NCBI RefSeq assembly: GCF_002964705.1
Contig: NZ_PQCD01000062.1
Span: forward strand, 60,259 to 124,258
From: Pseudoalteromonas sp. T1lg75
GTDB taxonomy: Bacteria > Pseudomonadota > Gammaproteobacteria > Enterobacterales > Alteromonadaceae
Direction: 5' to 3'
DNA: 64,000 nt
The position numbers and the translations under genes were made by a program. Shown here piece after piece: positions 28,471-36,721 of the stretch (the first letter of the stretch is position 1; the number at the start of each line of letters is the position of its first letter). The notes under the pieces were generated by a model. The model searched no databases, had not been told where the DNA came from, and worked only from the letters and a program-made list of their open reading frames with translations.

Positions 28471-29091
28471 CTATAGCAAAGTCGAATCGATGTGGCGAAA
28501 GGTTAAATTGATGCGCCCCTGCGTAACCCTACGTTGCTTGGGCAGGCTATGGGCATAGCAACGTTGGCTTTGCCCCTTCATGAGCAGCAAACTGCCATTT
28601 GTTAATGCCAGGTCGGTTACCTCGCCACTGTCTTTGTGACGTAACTTAAACTTACGCAGCGCCCCCAAAGACAATGAGGCGATCACCGGCTCGGGGCCCA
28701 ACTCGGGCTCGTCGTCACTGTGCCAGCCCATGCAATCTAGGCCATGGCGATAGTAATTAATCAACACCGCATTAAAATGACAGCCCAGCGTGCGATTAAG
28801 GCGATGGCGCATGGCGTCAAGCTCGGGCACCCAGGGCACAGGCTCGAAACGCTGCTGAGAATATTCATAAGCGCTGTCGGCATCTCCCATATAAACCTGC
28901 AGGCGTGGGATCGCATGCCACTTGCCAAACACCTGAATGCTGGGTTGTTGCCAGGGCAAGGTATCACGCAAATAGGCAAACAAGCGCTGTGCCTTCACCT
29001 CATCAAGGGCGTGAGCCTGGTAACTAAACATGCTTGGGGGTAAAGCCGGCGGCAATTGGTTGCTGTTTTGGGGGTGGGCGTTGGCACGCAT
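28471..29091 (-). CDS. AlkB-like 2-oxoglutarate/Fe(II) dioxygenase
   Basis: 206 aa. The HxD metal ligand pair is in MGWHSDDEPELGPEPVIASLSLGALRKFKLRHK (about 135-165), the distal histidine in YAHSLPK, and the 2-oxoglutarate-binding arginines in RRVTQGRINLTFRHI near the C-terminus. The layout resembles the ALKBH2/ALKBH3-like group that oxidatively removes alkyl lesions from nucleic acid. No signal peptide. It is divergent from rlmG with about 40 bases between. Confidence 0.92.
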   Translation of the reverse strand: MRANAHPQNSNQLPPALPPSMFSYQAHALDEVKAQRLFAYLRDTLPWQQPSIQVFGKWHAIPRLQVYMGDADSAYEYSQQRFEPVPWVPELDAMRHRLNRTLGCHFNAVLINYYRHGLDCMGWHSDDEPELGPEPVIASLSLGALRKFKLRHKDSGEVTDLALTNGSLLLMKGQSQRCYAHSLPKQRRVTQGRINLTFRHIDSTLL

Positions 29092-29132
29092 CGTGATAAA
29101 CTAGCGCCATTGTCAGTTAAACCTAAGTGCTC

Positions 29133-30269
29133 ATGATAACATCAGCTCAACTAGGTGGTAATACCTACCACTTACATCGCTTGCCTTTACAACAGAAAAA
29201 CCGCAGCCTGCAGGCATGGGACGCGGCCGATGAATACCTTATCGATTATATTAACGAGCATCATGGTGATGCCAAGCGTTTGCTGATCCTCAATGACGAC
29301 TTCGGTGCCCTGGCCTGCGTCTTTAATCAATTAACTTCAGATTCAGTTAGTGATTCGTACATTGCTATGCAAGCATGGCAGCATAATCTGAAAGAAAATA
29401 ACTTGAATACCGAGCAACTTACACCGCTGACCAGCCTTGAACCGCTCGCCGACGATTACGATCTGGTGATCGGCAAAATACCGAAAAACAGTGGCTACCT
29501 TCAGCACCAATTGGCGCAACTGTCGCACAAACTAAAACCGGGGACCCCCGTGGTCTTAGCGGGTAAAACCAAAGCCATACATACCTCAACCATTAATTTG
29601 GTGGAGCGCTATATCGGTCCTGCTACCACCACCTTGGCTCAGAAAAAGGCACGCCTGATCACCGCGACCATGCACAATAAGGCGCAGCCAAGCCCGTTTC
29701 CCAAACGTTGGCAACTGGAAGGCAGTGACTTCACCTTGGTCAATCATGCCAATGTGTTTTCACGCGATTCTTTGGACATCGGTGCGCGCTTCTTCAGTAA
29801 TTACCTGCCGCAATCGAAAAAGCCAATTCGCATTATCGACCTTGGCTGTGGCAATGGCGTGATTGGCCTGCAAACCTTGCTGAAGTGCCCCGAGGCGCAG
29901 GTGACCTTTGTTGATGAGTCTGCCATGGCTGTGGCCTCGGCGCAGCAAACCATCCTAGAGAACCTGCCCGATGAACTGCATCGCTGTGAGTTTATTCATA
30001 ACGATTGTCTGTCTGGCTTTGCCGCCCAAGGCTATGACCTGGTGCTATGTAATCCACCCTTCCATCAGCAAAATGCGGTGACCGACCACATCGCCTGGCA
30101 GATGTTTAACGACGCCAAAAAAGTATTGCGTCCCGGCGGTGAGCTTCGTATCGTAGGCAACCGACACCTTGATTACCATGAAAAACTAAAGCGCTTATTC
30201 GGCGGCTCCAAACTCCTTGGTTCAAACAAGAAGTTTGTCGTACTGAGCGCGAAAAAAGTAATAGGATAA
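29133..30269 (+). CDS. rlmG: 23S rRNA (guanine-1835-N2)-methyltransferase RlmG
   Basis: 378 aa from ATG 29133; a GTG two codons upstream is possible. It has an N-terminal degenerate methyltransferase domain (QAWDAADEYLIDYI near 28-41), then the catalytic domain with SAM motif IIDLGCGNGVIGLQ (about 234-247), VDESAMAV and the target-amine motif LCNPPFHQ (about 306-313). It methylates G1835 of 23S rRNA. Two bases separate it from the yajG-like gene, suggesting a short operon. Confidence 0.96.
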   Translation: MITSAQLGGNTYHLHRLPLQQKNRSLQAWDAADEYLIDYINEHHGDAKRLLILNDDFGALACVFNQLTSDSVSDSYIAMQAWQHNLKENNLNTEQLTPLTSLEPLADDYDLVIGKIPKNSGYLQHQLAQLSHKLKPGTPVVLAGKTKAIHTSTINLVERYIGPATTTLAQKKARLITATMHNKAQPSPFPKRWQLEGSDFTLVNHANVFSRDSLDIGARFFSNYLPQSKKPIRIIDLGCGNGVIGLQTLLKCPEAQVTFVDESAMAVASAQQTILENLPDELHRCEFIHNDCLSGFAAQGYDLVLCNPPFHQQNAVTDHIAWQMFNDAKKVLRPGGELRIVGNRHLDYHEKLKRLFGGSKLLGSNKKFVVLSAKKVIG

Positions 30270-30271
30270 TT

Positions 30272-30844
30272 ATGTTTAACCGTTTTTCACTGCTTGCCAT
30301 TATCGTTTTGAGCACGGCACTTACAGGATGTAGCAACCGCTCGGCACAGGCCATCTTGGACCCTTATTACCAAAGCGGCCAACTTACCAGCTATAACCAG
30401 GCGCTGTCTTTGCAGGTGATTGACCAAAGAGCGAAGGCACCGACCATCTCCATCGCCCAGGGCGACAAACGTTATTTGATGTCCACCCCGGACTTAAATA
30501 ATAAGATGCAAAAGGTTTTCACCCAAGCTCTGCAAGCCAATGGTGCTCATATCAGCGCCATGGCTAGCACCCATATGCAGGTAGCCATTCACACTTTAAA
30601 TGCCACTGTGATGCAAAATACCGTGGACCATCATAGTGAAGCGCAAATCGCCCTGCAGGTGTTCGTCGAGCGTAATGGTAGCCAGTTCAATAAAATGTAT
30701 AATGGCCAAAGCCAGTTTCGCGGCCCCTTTGGCTATGATCAGGCCAAGGTCGAGGCGCAACTGAATAAACTTATCGAACAGCTTGTGGCACGCATTATGA
30801 GCGACCCCGAGCTTAATACTTACATGCAAAAGGGAGCGTCATGA
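30272..30844 (+). CDS. yajG: YajG-family lipoprotein
   Basis: 190 aa with a signal peptide ending in lipobox ALTGC (about residue 20). The mature part fits the YajG family (LDPYYQSGQL, VIDQRAKAPTISI, then an alternating beta/alpha region). Function unknown. It overlaps the cyclophilin gene by four bases (ATGA). In E. coli yajG lies between bolA and ampG; the same neighbourhood is kept here. Confidence 0.85.
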   Translation: MFNRFSLLAIIVLSTALTGCSNRSAQAILDPYYQSGQLTSYNQALSLQVIDQRAKAPTISIAQGDKRYLMSTPDLNNKMQKVFTQALQANGAHISAMASTHMQVAIHTLNATVMQNTVDHHSEAQIALQVFVERNGSQFNKMYNGQSQFRGPFGYDQAKVEAQLNKLIEQLVARIMSDPELNTYMQKGAS

Positions 30845-31470
30845 ACACTCGCCTCATCAGTGCCTTATTTACCTTATGCTTAATGCTGACGCCATTCGCG
30901 CACGCAGCGGTGCAGGGTGAATTTGTGCAAAAGAGCAATTTATTTCCCCGCGTCGAGTTCACTACCAGCCTAGGAAAAATCGTTGTCGAGCTAGATCGCT
31001 CACGCGCGCCGCTGACGGTGAACAATTTCCTTACCTATGTGCAAGATGGCAGCTACAAGGGCTCTGTTTTTCACCGTGTCGAGCGCGATGAAGAAAACGA
31101 CCGTGACTTTGTGATTCAAGGTGGCGGCTACGATAAAGACTATGATGGCCTGCATGAAAATGACCCCATTTTCAATGAAAGCGGCAGCGGTCTGAAAAAT
31201 GATATGTACACCATAGCCATGGCCTACCAGGATCGTAAACCGCACTCGGCCACACGCCAGTTTTTCTTCAACATGGACAACAATGACCACCTTAACCCAG
31301 GCAGTGACTGGGGCTTCTCGGTGTTCGGTTCAGTAGTAGAAGGCTTTGAAACCTTAGATAAGATCATGCGCGTCGAAACCGATTTCCAGGAAAAAATAGG
31401 CTATTCCTATGTGCCTAAACAAGCGGTGATTATTTTTGACATCAAGGTGCTTGAAGCACAGCCGTACTAG
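30841..31470 (+). CDS. periplasmic cyclophilin-type peptidyl-prolyl isomerase
   Basis: 209 aa. The signal peptide ends near AHAAVQG (about 24). The cyclophilin fold is shown by VEFTTSLGKIVVELDRSRAPLTVNNFLTYV, FHRVERDEENDRDFVIQGGGYD, RQFFFNMDNNDHLNPG and GFSVFGSVVEGFETLDKI. It is longer than PpiA/PpiB because of insertions, and the usual catalytic arginine context is kept in FHRV. It should assist folding of exported proteins. Confidence 0.9.
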   Translation: MNTRLISALFTLCLMLTPFAHAAVQGEFVQKSNLFPRVEFTTSLGKIVVELDRSRAPLTVNNFLTYVQDGSYKGSVFHRVERDEENDRDFVIQGGGYDKDYDGLHENDPIFNESGSGLKNDMYTIAMAYQDRKPHSATRQFFFNMDNNDHLNPGSDWGFSVFGSVVEGFETLDKIMRVETDFQEKIGYSYVPKQAVIIFDIKVLEAQPY

Positions 31471-31526
31471 ATCTACCAGGGCGAGTCTAATCGCCCTTTT
31501 TCTTCTCGCTAATAATAAGAATAAGC

Positions 31527-32939
31527 ATGAGCCACACAGCCCTCTCTTTACGCGACTTCACCCAACATTTTCGCGACCGCCGCTTGGTCACCGTGTTTAT
31601 TTTTGGCATCAGCAGCGGCTTTCCCTGGGTGTTGATTGGCTCGGTCATGAGCGCCTGGCTTAAAGACGAAGGCTTAAGCCGTTCGATGATCGGCCTGTTC
31701 GGCATGGTGTTTGGCGCCTACTCCATTAACTTTTTATGGTCGCCCCTGGTCGACCGTGTGCGTATTCCACTGCTCACCAAGTGGCTGGGTCAACGCCGCA
31801 GCTGGATATTGTGCTGCCTCTGCATTGTGTTTTCCGCCACCCTGAGCATGGCGTTTGTCGATATCAGCGGACAACTTTTTGTTATTGCCCTACTGGCACT
31901 GATTATCGCCATAGCGTCTGCTACCCAGGATATAGCCATTGATGCATACCGTATTGATATTTTGGCGGAAAAAGAAAGTGAAAAAATGTCGGCGGCGGCG
32001 GCCATGGCAACCAGTGGTTGGTGGACAGGTTATGCTCTGCTCGGCGCCCTGCCCTTTTATGCCGCGGATATTCCCGGTGTCGACTGGCCTGATGTGTATT
32101 TGGCATTGGCGGTGATTGTCGCCCTATTGATCGTCTATGTCTTCTTTGCCCAAGAGCCCGAGTCGAATCGCGAGCTTGTGCACGCCCGATTAGAGCAACA
32201 GTATCAGCAGCAACTCGGTAAACACGCCACCGTTTTACCACGTTGGTTAAATATCGTGATTGCCTGGCTTGGGGTGACCATTATCGAGCCGCTGCGCAGT
32301 TTCTTTACCCGTAACGGGGTTAAAACCGCCTTAGCCTTACTGGCCTTTATCTTCCTCTTTAAAATTGGCGAGGCTTTCCTGGCACGCATGTCCATCGTCT
32401 TTTATAAAGAAGTGGGTTTTAGCAACTCAGATATCGCCACCTTTTCCAAGCTCGGCACCGCGGTACTCACCATTATTTTTGCCTTTTTAGGCAGCGTGTT
32501 TAATAATCGCTTCGGAATAGTAAAAGGTTTATTTATCAGCGGCATAGCTATGGCTGCATCGAACCTGATGTTCTCCTGGATTGCCGTTGCAGGACCCAAG
32601 CTCTCACTTTACGCGATGGCCATTGTTCTCGATGGCTTTACCCAGGCCTGGTCCTTGGTGGCCATGGTGGCCTTTATTTCCATGCTTTGTGACCGCGCCT
32701 TTAGCGCCACCCACTATGCCTTGCTTGCCTCCCTGGGCAATCTTGGACGCACCCTGTTATCGGGGTACAGTGGCGTGATAGTCGACGATTGGTTGCACGG
32801 TGATTGGTCGATGTTTTTTATTCTCACGGCGCTGATGGTAATACCGTCGTTGGTATTTTTGTTTTTGATACGCAAACGCTTGTATCAATTAGAGTGGCAG
32901 TTTCATGAAAATGGGCGTAAAGCCAAGGAGCAGGAATAA
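31527..32939 (+). CDS. ampG: AmpG-like muropeptide permease (MFS)
   Basis: 470 aa with about twelve to fourteen membrane helices. It begins with the AmpG-like FIFGISSGFPWVLIGSVMSAWLKDEGLSRSMIGLFG and FLWSPLVDRVRIPLL, followed by SATQDIAIDAYRIDILAEKE. AmpG imports anhydromuropeptides for peptidoglycan recycling and so affects beta-lactamase induction. Its position after yajG supports the name. The TAA stop codon runs directly into the left end of a MITE-like repeat. Confidence 0.9.
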   Translation: MSHTALSLRDFTQHFRDRRLVTVFIFGISSGFPWVLIGSVMSAWLKDEGLSRSMIGLFGMVFGAYSINFLWSPLVDRVRIPLLTKWLGQRRSWILCCLCIVFSATLSMAFVDISGQLFVIALLALIIAIASATQDIAIDAYRIDILAEKESEKMSAAAAMATSGWWTGYALLGALPFYAADIPGVDWPDVYLALAVIVALLIVYVFFAQEPESNRELVHARLEQQYQQQLGKHATVLPRWLNIVIAWLGVTIIEPLRSFFTRNGVKTALALLAFIFLFKIGEAFLARMSIVFYKEVGFSNSDIATFSKLGTAVLTIIFAFLGSVFNNRFGIVKGLFISGIAMAASNLMFSWIAVAGPKLSLYAMAIVLDGFTQAWSLVAMVAFISMLCDRAFSATHYALLASLGNLGRTLLSGYSGVIVDDWLHGDWSMFFILTALMVIPSLVFLFLIRKRLYQLEWQFHENGRKAKEQE

Positions 32940-33100
32940 TACCAATTCTGTTAAGTATGTGATCAGATATCGCGCTGGATAAATAATGTACTAACAAGGC
33001 GGGATTTTTTATATGTAGTTATTCTACATCGAAAAATTTCAACATAGTGAGCATGATATTTAGCCCGCTAGAATGACTCGCTATTTAAGTGAATTGGTAT
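32939..33100. mobile_element. MITE-like element with terminal inverted repeats
   Basis: About 162 bp bounded by ATACCAATTC (32939-32948) and its exact complement GAATTGGTAT (33091-33100); similarity between the ends continues imperfectly for another ten bases inward. The interior is AT-rich, non-coding and contains a small hairpin (ATGTAG/CTACAT). Elements with TACCAATTC ends are, from memory, common in Alteromonadales genomes. It is too short to encode a transposase and lies flush against the ampG stop codon. Confidence 0.75.
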
Positions 33101-33147
33101 AAAACTATAGAGCCCTTCCTGGGCTCCAGAAAATAGGCTTTCAATGC

Positions 33148-33381
33148 TTATTTAAGTAGCGCTAACCCTTCATAAGGATCCACATCCAGCGCTTCACAGT
33201 AACGGATGAATTCAATCACGTCTAAACGACGCTCTTGGTTTTCAATTTTACCGATAAATGAATGTGGTGTGCCCAACACCTGCGCCAAACTGCGCATGGT
33301 ATGGCCTTTCTCATGGCGTTTATCTTTAAGCCATTTGGTTAGTCTTCCATTTTCCTCGGAAGAAACGGTTTTACCCATCAT
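33148..33381 (-). CDS. small XRE-family helix-turn-helix protein
   Basis: 77 aa; GGAG precedes the first of two ATGs. The HTH_XRE domain spans about residues 14-70 (LTKWLKDKRHEKGHTMRSLAQVLGTPHSFIGKIENQERRLDVIEFIRYCEALDVDP). There is no second domain. It is a DNA-binding regulator of unknown targets. It is alone, between the MITE and a 300-bp spacer, with no adjacent toxin or phage gene. A short GAGCCC/GGGCTC stem at about 33110-33127 may end its transcript. Confidence 0.82.
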   Translation of the reverse strand: MMGKTVSSEENGRLTKWLKDKRHEKGHTMRSLAQVLGTPHSFIGKIENQERRLDVIEFIRYCEALDVDPYEGLALLK

Positions 33382-33682
33382 AATTACATCTCCTACTAGA
33401 TGAATCGATTGCTGTAAAGTTTCTATAATTATTAGTGAATGAAATTTGCCCGTCTCATTCAGCCAGTATTAAAGCACATGTCCCATTTTAGGTATAGCGT
33501 ATGTACAAAAGTTTACCTAATTTCGGCGCGAAATAGTTTACATACCTTATAACAATAAAATACTACTGATAAATTAGATAGATAGCTCTAATTTATACGG
33601 CGTTCGCTAAGTCTTTAATTTTTCTTTAGAGGGTAGGAATTTTGCGCTAAGATTGAGTTAAATCATCATTTTTGGGGAAAAG
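33382..33682. other. AT-rich intergenic region upstream of the XRE gene and small membrane gene
   Basis: About 300 bases with divergent genes at its ends, so it should hold two promoters. No RNA gene or clear operator palindrome was seen. Confidence 0.4.
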
Positions 33683-33862
33683 ATGTTTCGCTTGCTGTTT
33701 TTGTTGCCGGTAATTCTGTGCGTCGCCTGGTGGCTGTTTCTTAATGCCAACAATATTCCCCTAAAACAGGGCCGTAAGGGTTTCTTTTATATAATTATTT
33801 TCTCAATGTTCGTGTTAGGGTTCTTTACCTTTATGGTGTATATAACGAACAGCGATTTATAA
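33683..33862 (+). CDS. 59-residue membrane protein (two helices)
   Basis: Begins MFRLLFLLPVILCVAWWLF, then NANNIPLKQGRKG and a second hydrophobic stretch FFYIIIFSMFVLGFFTFMVY. GGGGAAAAG precedes the ATG at the right distance, and a terminator follows 12 bases after the stop. The first helix, a short basic loop and the second helix suggest an inner-membrane hairpin. Function unknown. It is convergent with erpA. Confidence 0.7.
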   Translation: MFRLLFLLPVILCVAWWLFLNANNIPLKQGRKGFFYIIIFSMFVLGFFTFMVYITNSDL

Positions 33863-33873
33863 TCATCAAAAAT

Positions 33874-33902
33874 AAAAAATGCCGCATAAGCGGCATTTTT
33901 TA
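33874..33902. terminator. bidirectional terminator between small membrane gene and erpA
   Basis: AAAAATGCCGC/GCGGCATTTTT stem with a 4-base loop between convergent genes. Confidence 0.92.
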
Positions 33903-33921
33903 TTTTATCTTTGCACTGCGG

Positions 33922-34260
33922 TTATACGCTAAAGCTGGCACCACAACCACACGTAGTGGTGGCATTGGGGTTGTTTACGAAGAAACGCGAACCTTCCAAG
34001 CCCTCGGTATAATCCACTTCACCATCGACCAGGTATTGCAAACTCATGGGATCCACCACCAAGGTGACGCCATTTTTCACGATTTGCATATCGCCCGGGT
34101 TGGCTTCTTCGGCGAAAGTAAAACCATATTGGAAACCAGAACATCCGCCGCCGGTGACATAAACACGCAGCATTAGCGAAGGATTCTCTTCCTCTTCGAT
34201 CAACTGCTTAACGCGCGCCGCTGCGGCATCGCTGAATTTAATTGGAACTTGCTCGGACAT
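33922..34260 (-). CDS. erpA: iron-sulfur cluster insertion protein ErpA
   Basis: 112 aa A-type Fe-S carrier. The three cluster cysteines are in [13 protein letters not shown] (about 34-46) and [12 protein letters not shown] at the C-terminus. [18 protein letters not shown] is characteristic of ErpA rather than IscA. It delivers clusters to client proteins, including those in isoprenoid synthesis. Complete, with its own terminator. Confidence 0.96.
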   Translation of the reverse strand: MSEQVPIKFSDAAAARVKQLIEEEENPSLMLRVYVTGGGCSGFQYGFTFAEEANPGDMQIVKNGVTLVVDPMSLQYLVDGEVDYTEGLEGSRFFVNNPNATTTCGCGASFSV

Positions 34261-34465
34261 ACCGTCTCTCTCACTACCTATTTGCCCAAATTATCTAATA
34301 CCCGACTAAGTTAATCAAGTATTGGCTGCACCGCCTTCGTTAATCTCGAGCACGGGGGTCACAATACAAAGAAGCAAACCCTGATACTAAACAAGGATTT
34401 ATTAGGTAACGTTTGATAAACTACTGATAATATAACTTCCCCCTTATTCAGCCTGAGGAATTGGT

Positions 34466-36148
34466 ATGCATCTAGAGGCGCTGAGACGTCGCCTTGCCCG
34501 ACCAAAAACATCGGCGCAACTGTGCTTATTAGGTATCGCCGCCGGCCTTATCGCCGCGGGTCTGATCATCATGTTTCGCCTCACTATCATCATAGCGCAA
34601 AACCTGTTTCTCGATGATTTTGACGACTTTACCACCATGGGCGAGCTACAACGCTTTTTGCTCCCGGTCGGCGCCGCCTGCGTGATTGCCTTTTTTGCCT
34701 ACCTTACCGGCTTTAAGCACTACCGCCTGGGGATCCCCTTCGTGATCCACCGCATGAAAATGCATTATGGACAAATGCCGTTTTACAACACGGTCAACCA
34801 GTTCTTTGGTGGTGCTCTGGCACTGATCAGCGGCTTTTCGGTGGGCCGCGAAGGCCCCTCGGTCCATATGGGTGCAACCGGTGCCAGCATACTCGCCAAT
34901 CAATTGCATTTGCCCTATAACGCCATGCGTACCCTCAGCGGCTGCGGTGTCGCCGCCGGTATTGCCGCCTCCTTCAACACGCCGCTGGCGGCGGTAATTT
35001 TCGTTATGGAGGTGGTTATTCGTGAATACAAGGTGCATATTTTCGTGCCCATCATGCTAGCGGCGGTAACAGGCGCCCTAGCCACACAATTTGTCTTTGG
35101 CGCCGACTCCGAGCTGGCGCTGATAAGCGTAACCCCCTTAAGTTTTTGGCATTATCCGTATTTGGTGATCTGCGGCATGACCTTGGGCGCCGTGGCCTAT
35201 GCCTTTAATAAAAACCTGATGCTGATTATCCGCACCTTTAAACCCCTTTCCATGTTGCCGCGACTGCTGATTGCCGGGGTTATCGCCGGCGGCATCGGCT
35301 ATCTGGTGCCCCAAGCCATGGGCTCTGGCATGAGCGCCATCACCATTGCCATGAACTCCCCGGATAATGTGCAGCTGCTGCTGACCATATTAATCGCCAA
35401 ACTGCTGGCCACCTTATTCGCCATCGGTTTGGGGATCCCAGGCGGTATTATCGGCCCAGTCATAGGGTTGGGCGTGGTGATGGGCACCCTGATGTCCTTC
35501 TTTGCCCACCTTGTGGCTCCGGGCACGGATGTGGCCGGTACCTATGGCGTTTTAGGCATGGCCGGCTTACTCGCCGCCACCTTACACGCTCCCTTAGCAG
35601 CGTTAACCGCAGTGATGGAGCTCACCTCCAGCCCGCAAATTATCGTGCCCGCCATGTTGGTGATAGTGACCGCCTATGTCACCGCACTGCAGGTCTTTGG
35701 TAATCGCTCCATTTTCTTGCAGCAGCTTGATTTTCAAGGGCTTACCTACCAGGTTTCCCCCGCCAAAGAGGCACTGCAAAAGGTGGGGATCATGGCGGAA
35801 ATGAATGAAAACTTTAAGCTGCTCTACTCCGCCGACAAGGAGCTGATCAAGGAGTCTCTGGCGCACCTTGATGGGCAAACGCCGCTTATCGTCTACGACG
35901 AAGACAATGGCTACCGCCTGGCGGAATACGATTTGAACCTGATGTCACAAGAGAACATCAATATTCTCTATGTGGAACTCGATGGAGTAAGCTCACAGGC
36001 CACCTTGGCCGACGCCTTTGACATTCTTAAAGACAAACGCAGCGGTGCGGTCTATGTGTATGATATGCACGATGAAAAGGAAATCGTTGGCATTTTACGC
36101 TGGGATCAAATTCGCCACATTCTCACCATTCGTAACGCCCTATTATAA
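34466..36148 (+). CDS. ClC-family chloride channel/transporter with C-terminal CBS region
   Basis: 560 aa. The N-terminal two-thirds (about 15-430) is a ClC membrane domain with the gating-glutamate motif GREGPSVHMG and the third motif GLGIPGGIIGPVIGLG. The first selectivity motif, normally GSGIP, reads RLGIP, so the central serine is replaced. Residues about 440-560 form a CBS-pair-like cytoplasmic region (TPLIVYDEDNGYRLAEYDL, KRSGAVYVYDMHDEKEIVGILRW). Anion transport across the inner membrane is likely; whether it is a channel or an H+ antiporter is not clear. It is followed 12 bases later by hemJ. Confidence 0.92.
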   Translation: MHLEALRRRLARPKTSAQLCLLGIAAGLIAAGLIIMFRLTIIIAQNLFLDDFDDFTTMGELQRFLLPVGAACVIAFFAYLTGFKHYRLGIPFVIHRMKMHYGQMPFYNTVNQFFGGALALISGFSVGREGPSVHMGATGASILANQLHLPYNAMRTLSGCGVAAGIAASFNTPLAAVIFVMEVVIREYKVHIFVPIMLAAVTGALATQFVFGADSELALISVTPLSFWHYPYLVICGMTLGAVAYAFNKNLMLIIRTFKPLSMLPRLLIAGVIAGGIGYLVPQAMGSGMSAITIAMNSPDNVQLLLTILIAKLLATLFAIGLGIPGGIIGPVIGLGVVMGTLMSFFAHLVAPGTDVAGTYGVLGMAGLLAATLHAPLAALTAVMELTSSPQIIVPAMLVIVTAYVTALQVFGNRSIFLQQLDFQGLTYQVSPAKEALQKVGIMAEMNENFKLLYSADKELIKESLAHLDGQTPLIVYDEDNGYRLAEYDLNLMSQENINILYVELDGVSSQATLADAFDILKDKRSGAVYVYDMHDEKEIVGILRWDQIRHILTIRNALL

Positions 36149-36160
36149 AAAGGAAGCACC

Positions 36161-36595
36161 ATGACTTTAGTGTTAGTTTACAAAGCCCTGCACCTGTTTT
36201 TTATGGTTGCCTGGTTTGCCGGTATTTTTTATTTACCCAGGCTCTTTGTTTATCACGCCCTAAACGAAGAAAAGTCCTGCAGCGCCATGCTAAAGGTGAT
36301 GGAGCGCCGCCTGCTTTTTTTCGTCACCCCCTTTGCTATTTTGACCGCGGTGTTTGGGGTACTGACCATCATGGAATATGGCCGTGACTGGTTCCGCGCC
36401 AGCATGTGGCTGCACTATAAACTGGCGCTGGTTCTGGTGCTCTATGCCTACCACGGCTATTGCTTTAAGTTGCTGGCCGACTTCAAGCACGATCGCAACA
36501 CCCGCAGCGACCGTTTTTACCGTATTTTTAATGAATTTCCGGTGCTGATCCTCGCGGCCATCATCTTTTTAGCAGTATTGAAACCAGTACTCTAA
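36161..36595 (+). CDS. hemJ: protoporphyrinogen IX oxidase HemJ
   Basis: 144 aa with four membrane helices, the UPF0093/HemJ family. The key histidine and lysine are in YKALHLFFMVAWFAGIFYLPRLFVYH (residues 7-32) and WLHYKLALVLVLYAYHGYCF (about 87-106). It oxidises protoporphyrinogen IX in heme synthesis. Another heme gene, hemL, lies just over 1 kb downstream. A good ribosome-binding site (AAGGAAG) precedes the ATG. Confidence 0.92.
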   Translation: MTLVLVYKALHLFFMVAWFAGIFYLPRLFVYHALNEEKSCSAMLKVMERRLLFFVTPFAILTAVFGVLTIMEYGRDWFRASMWLHYKLALVLVLYAYHGYCFKLLADFKHDRNTRSDRFYRIFNEFPVLILAAIIFLAVLKPVL

Positions 36596-36627
36596 AAATA
36601 CCGAAAAATTTGCTATAGTGCGCAGCC

Positions 36628-36675
36628 AAACGCGGTGGCGTTTAAATGTCGGGGGCGCACATGCAAATTCGCCCC
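36628..36675 (+). promoter_or_regulatory. two hairpins in the pyrB leader
   Basis: AAACGC/GCGTTT (36628-36643) and GGGGCG/CGCCCC (36652-36657 with 36670-36675) lie between a TATAGT -10-like box at about 36613-36618 and the pyrB start. A 31-codon frame starting at 36646 runs through the second hairpin and ends inside pyrB. No T run follows, so a classical attenuator is not shown. Confidence 0.35.
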
Positions 36676-36721
36676 TTGACAGGACACCGAATTATTTACT
36701 TTAACGTTTGGGACGACCTCC

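Noticed and set aside
34459..34468. A second MITE end (GAATTGGTAT) before the ClC gene
   Set aside because: A lone 10-mer next to a ribosome-binding site with no partner end nearby; likely chance.
36652..36675. Classical pyrBI-type transcription attenuator
   Set aside because: The hairpin has no T run after it and the leader frame is not pyrimidine-codon rich.
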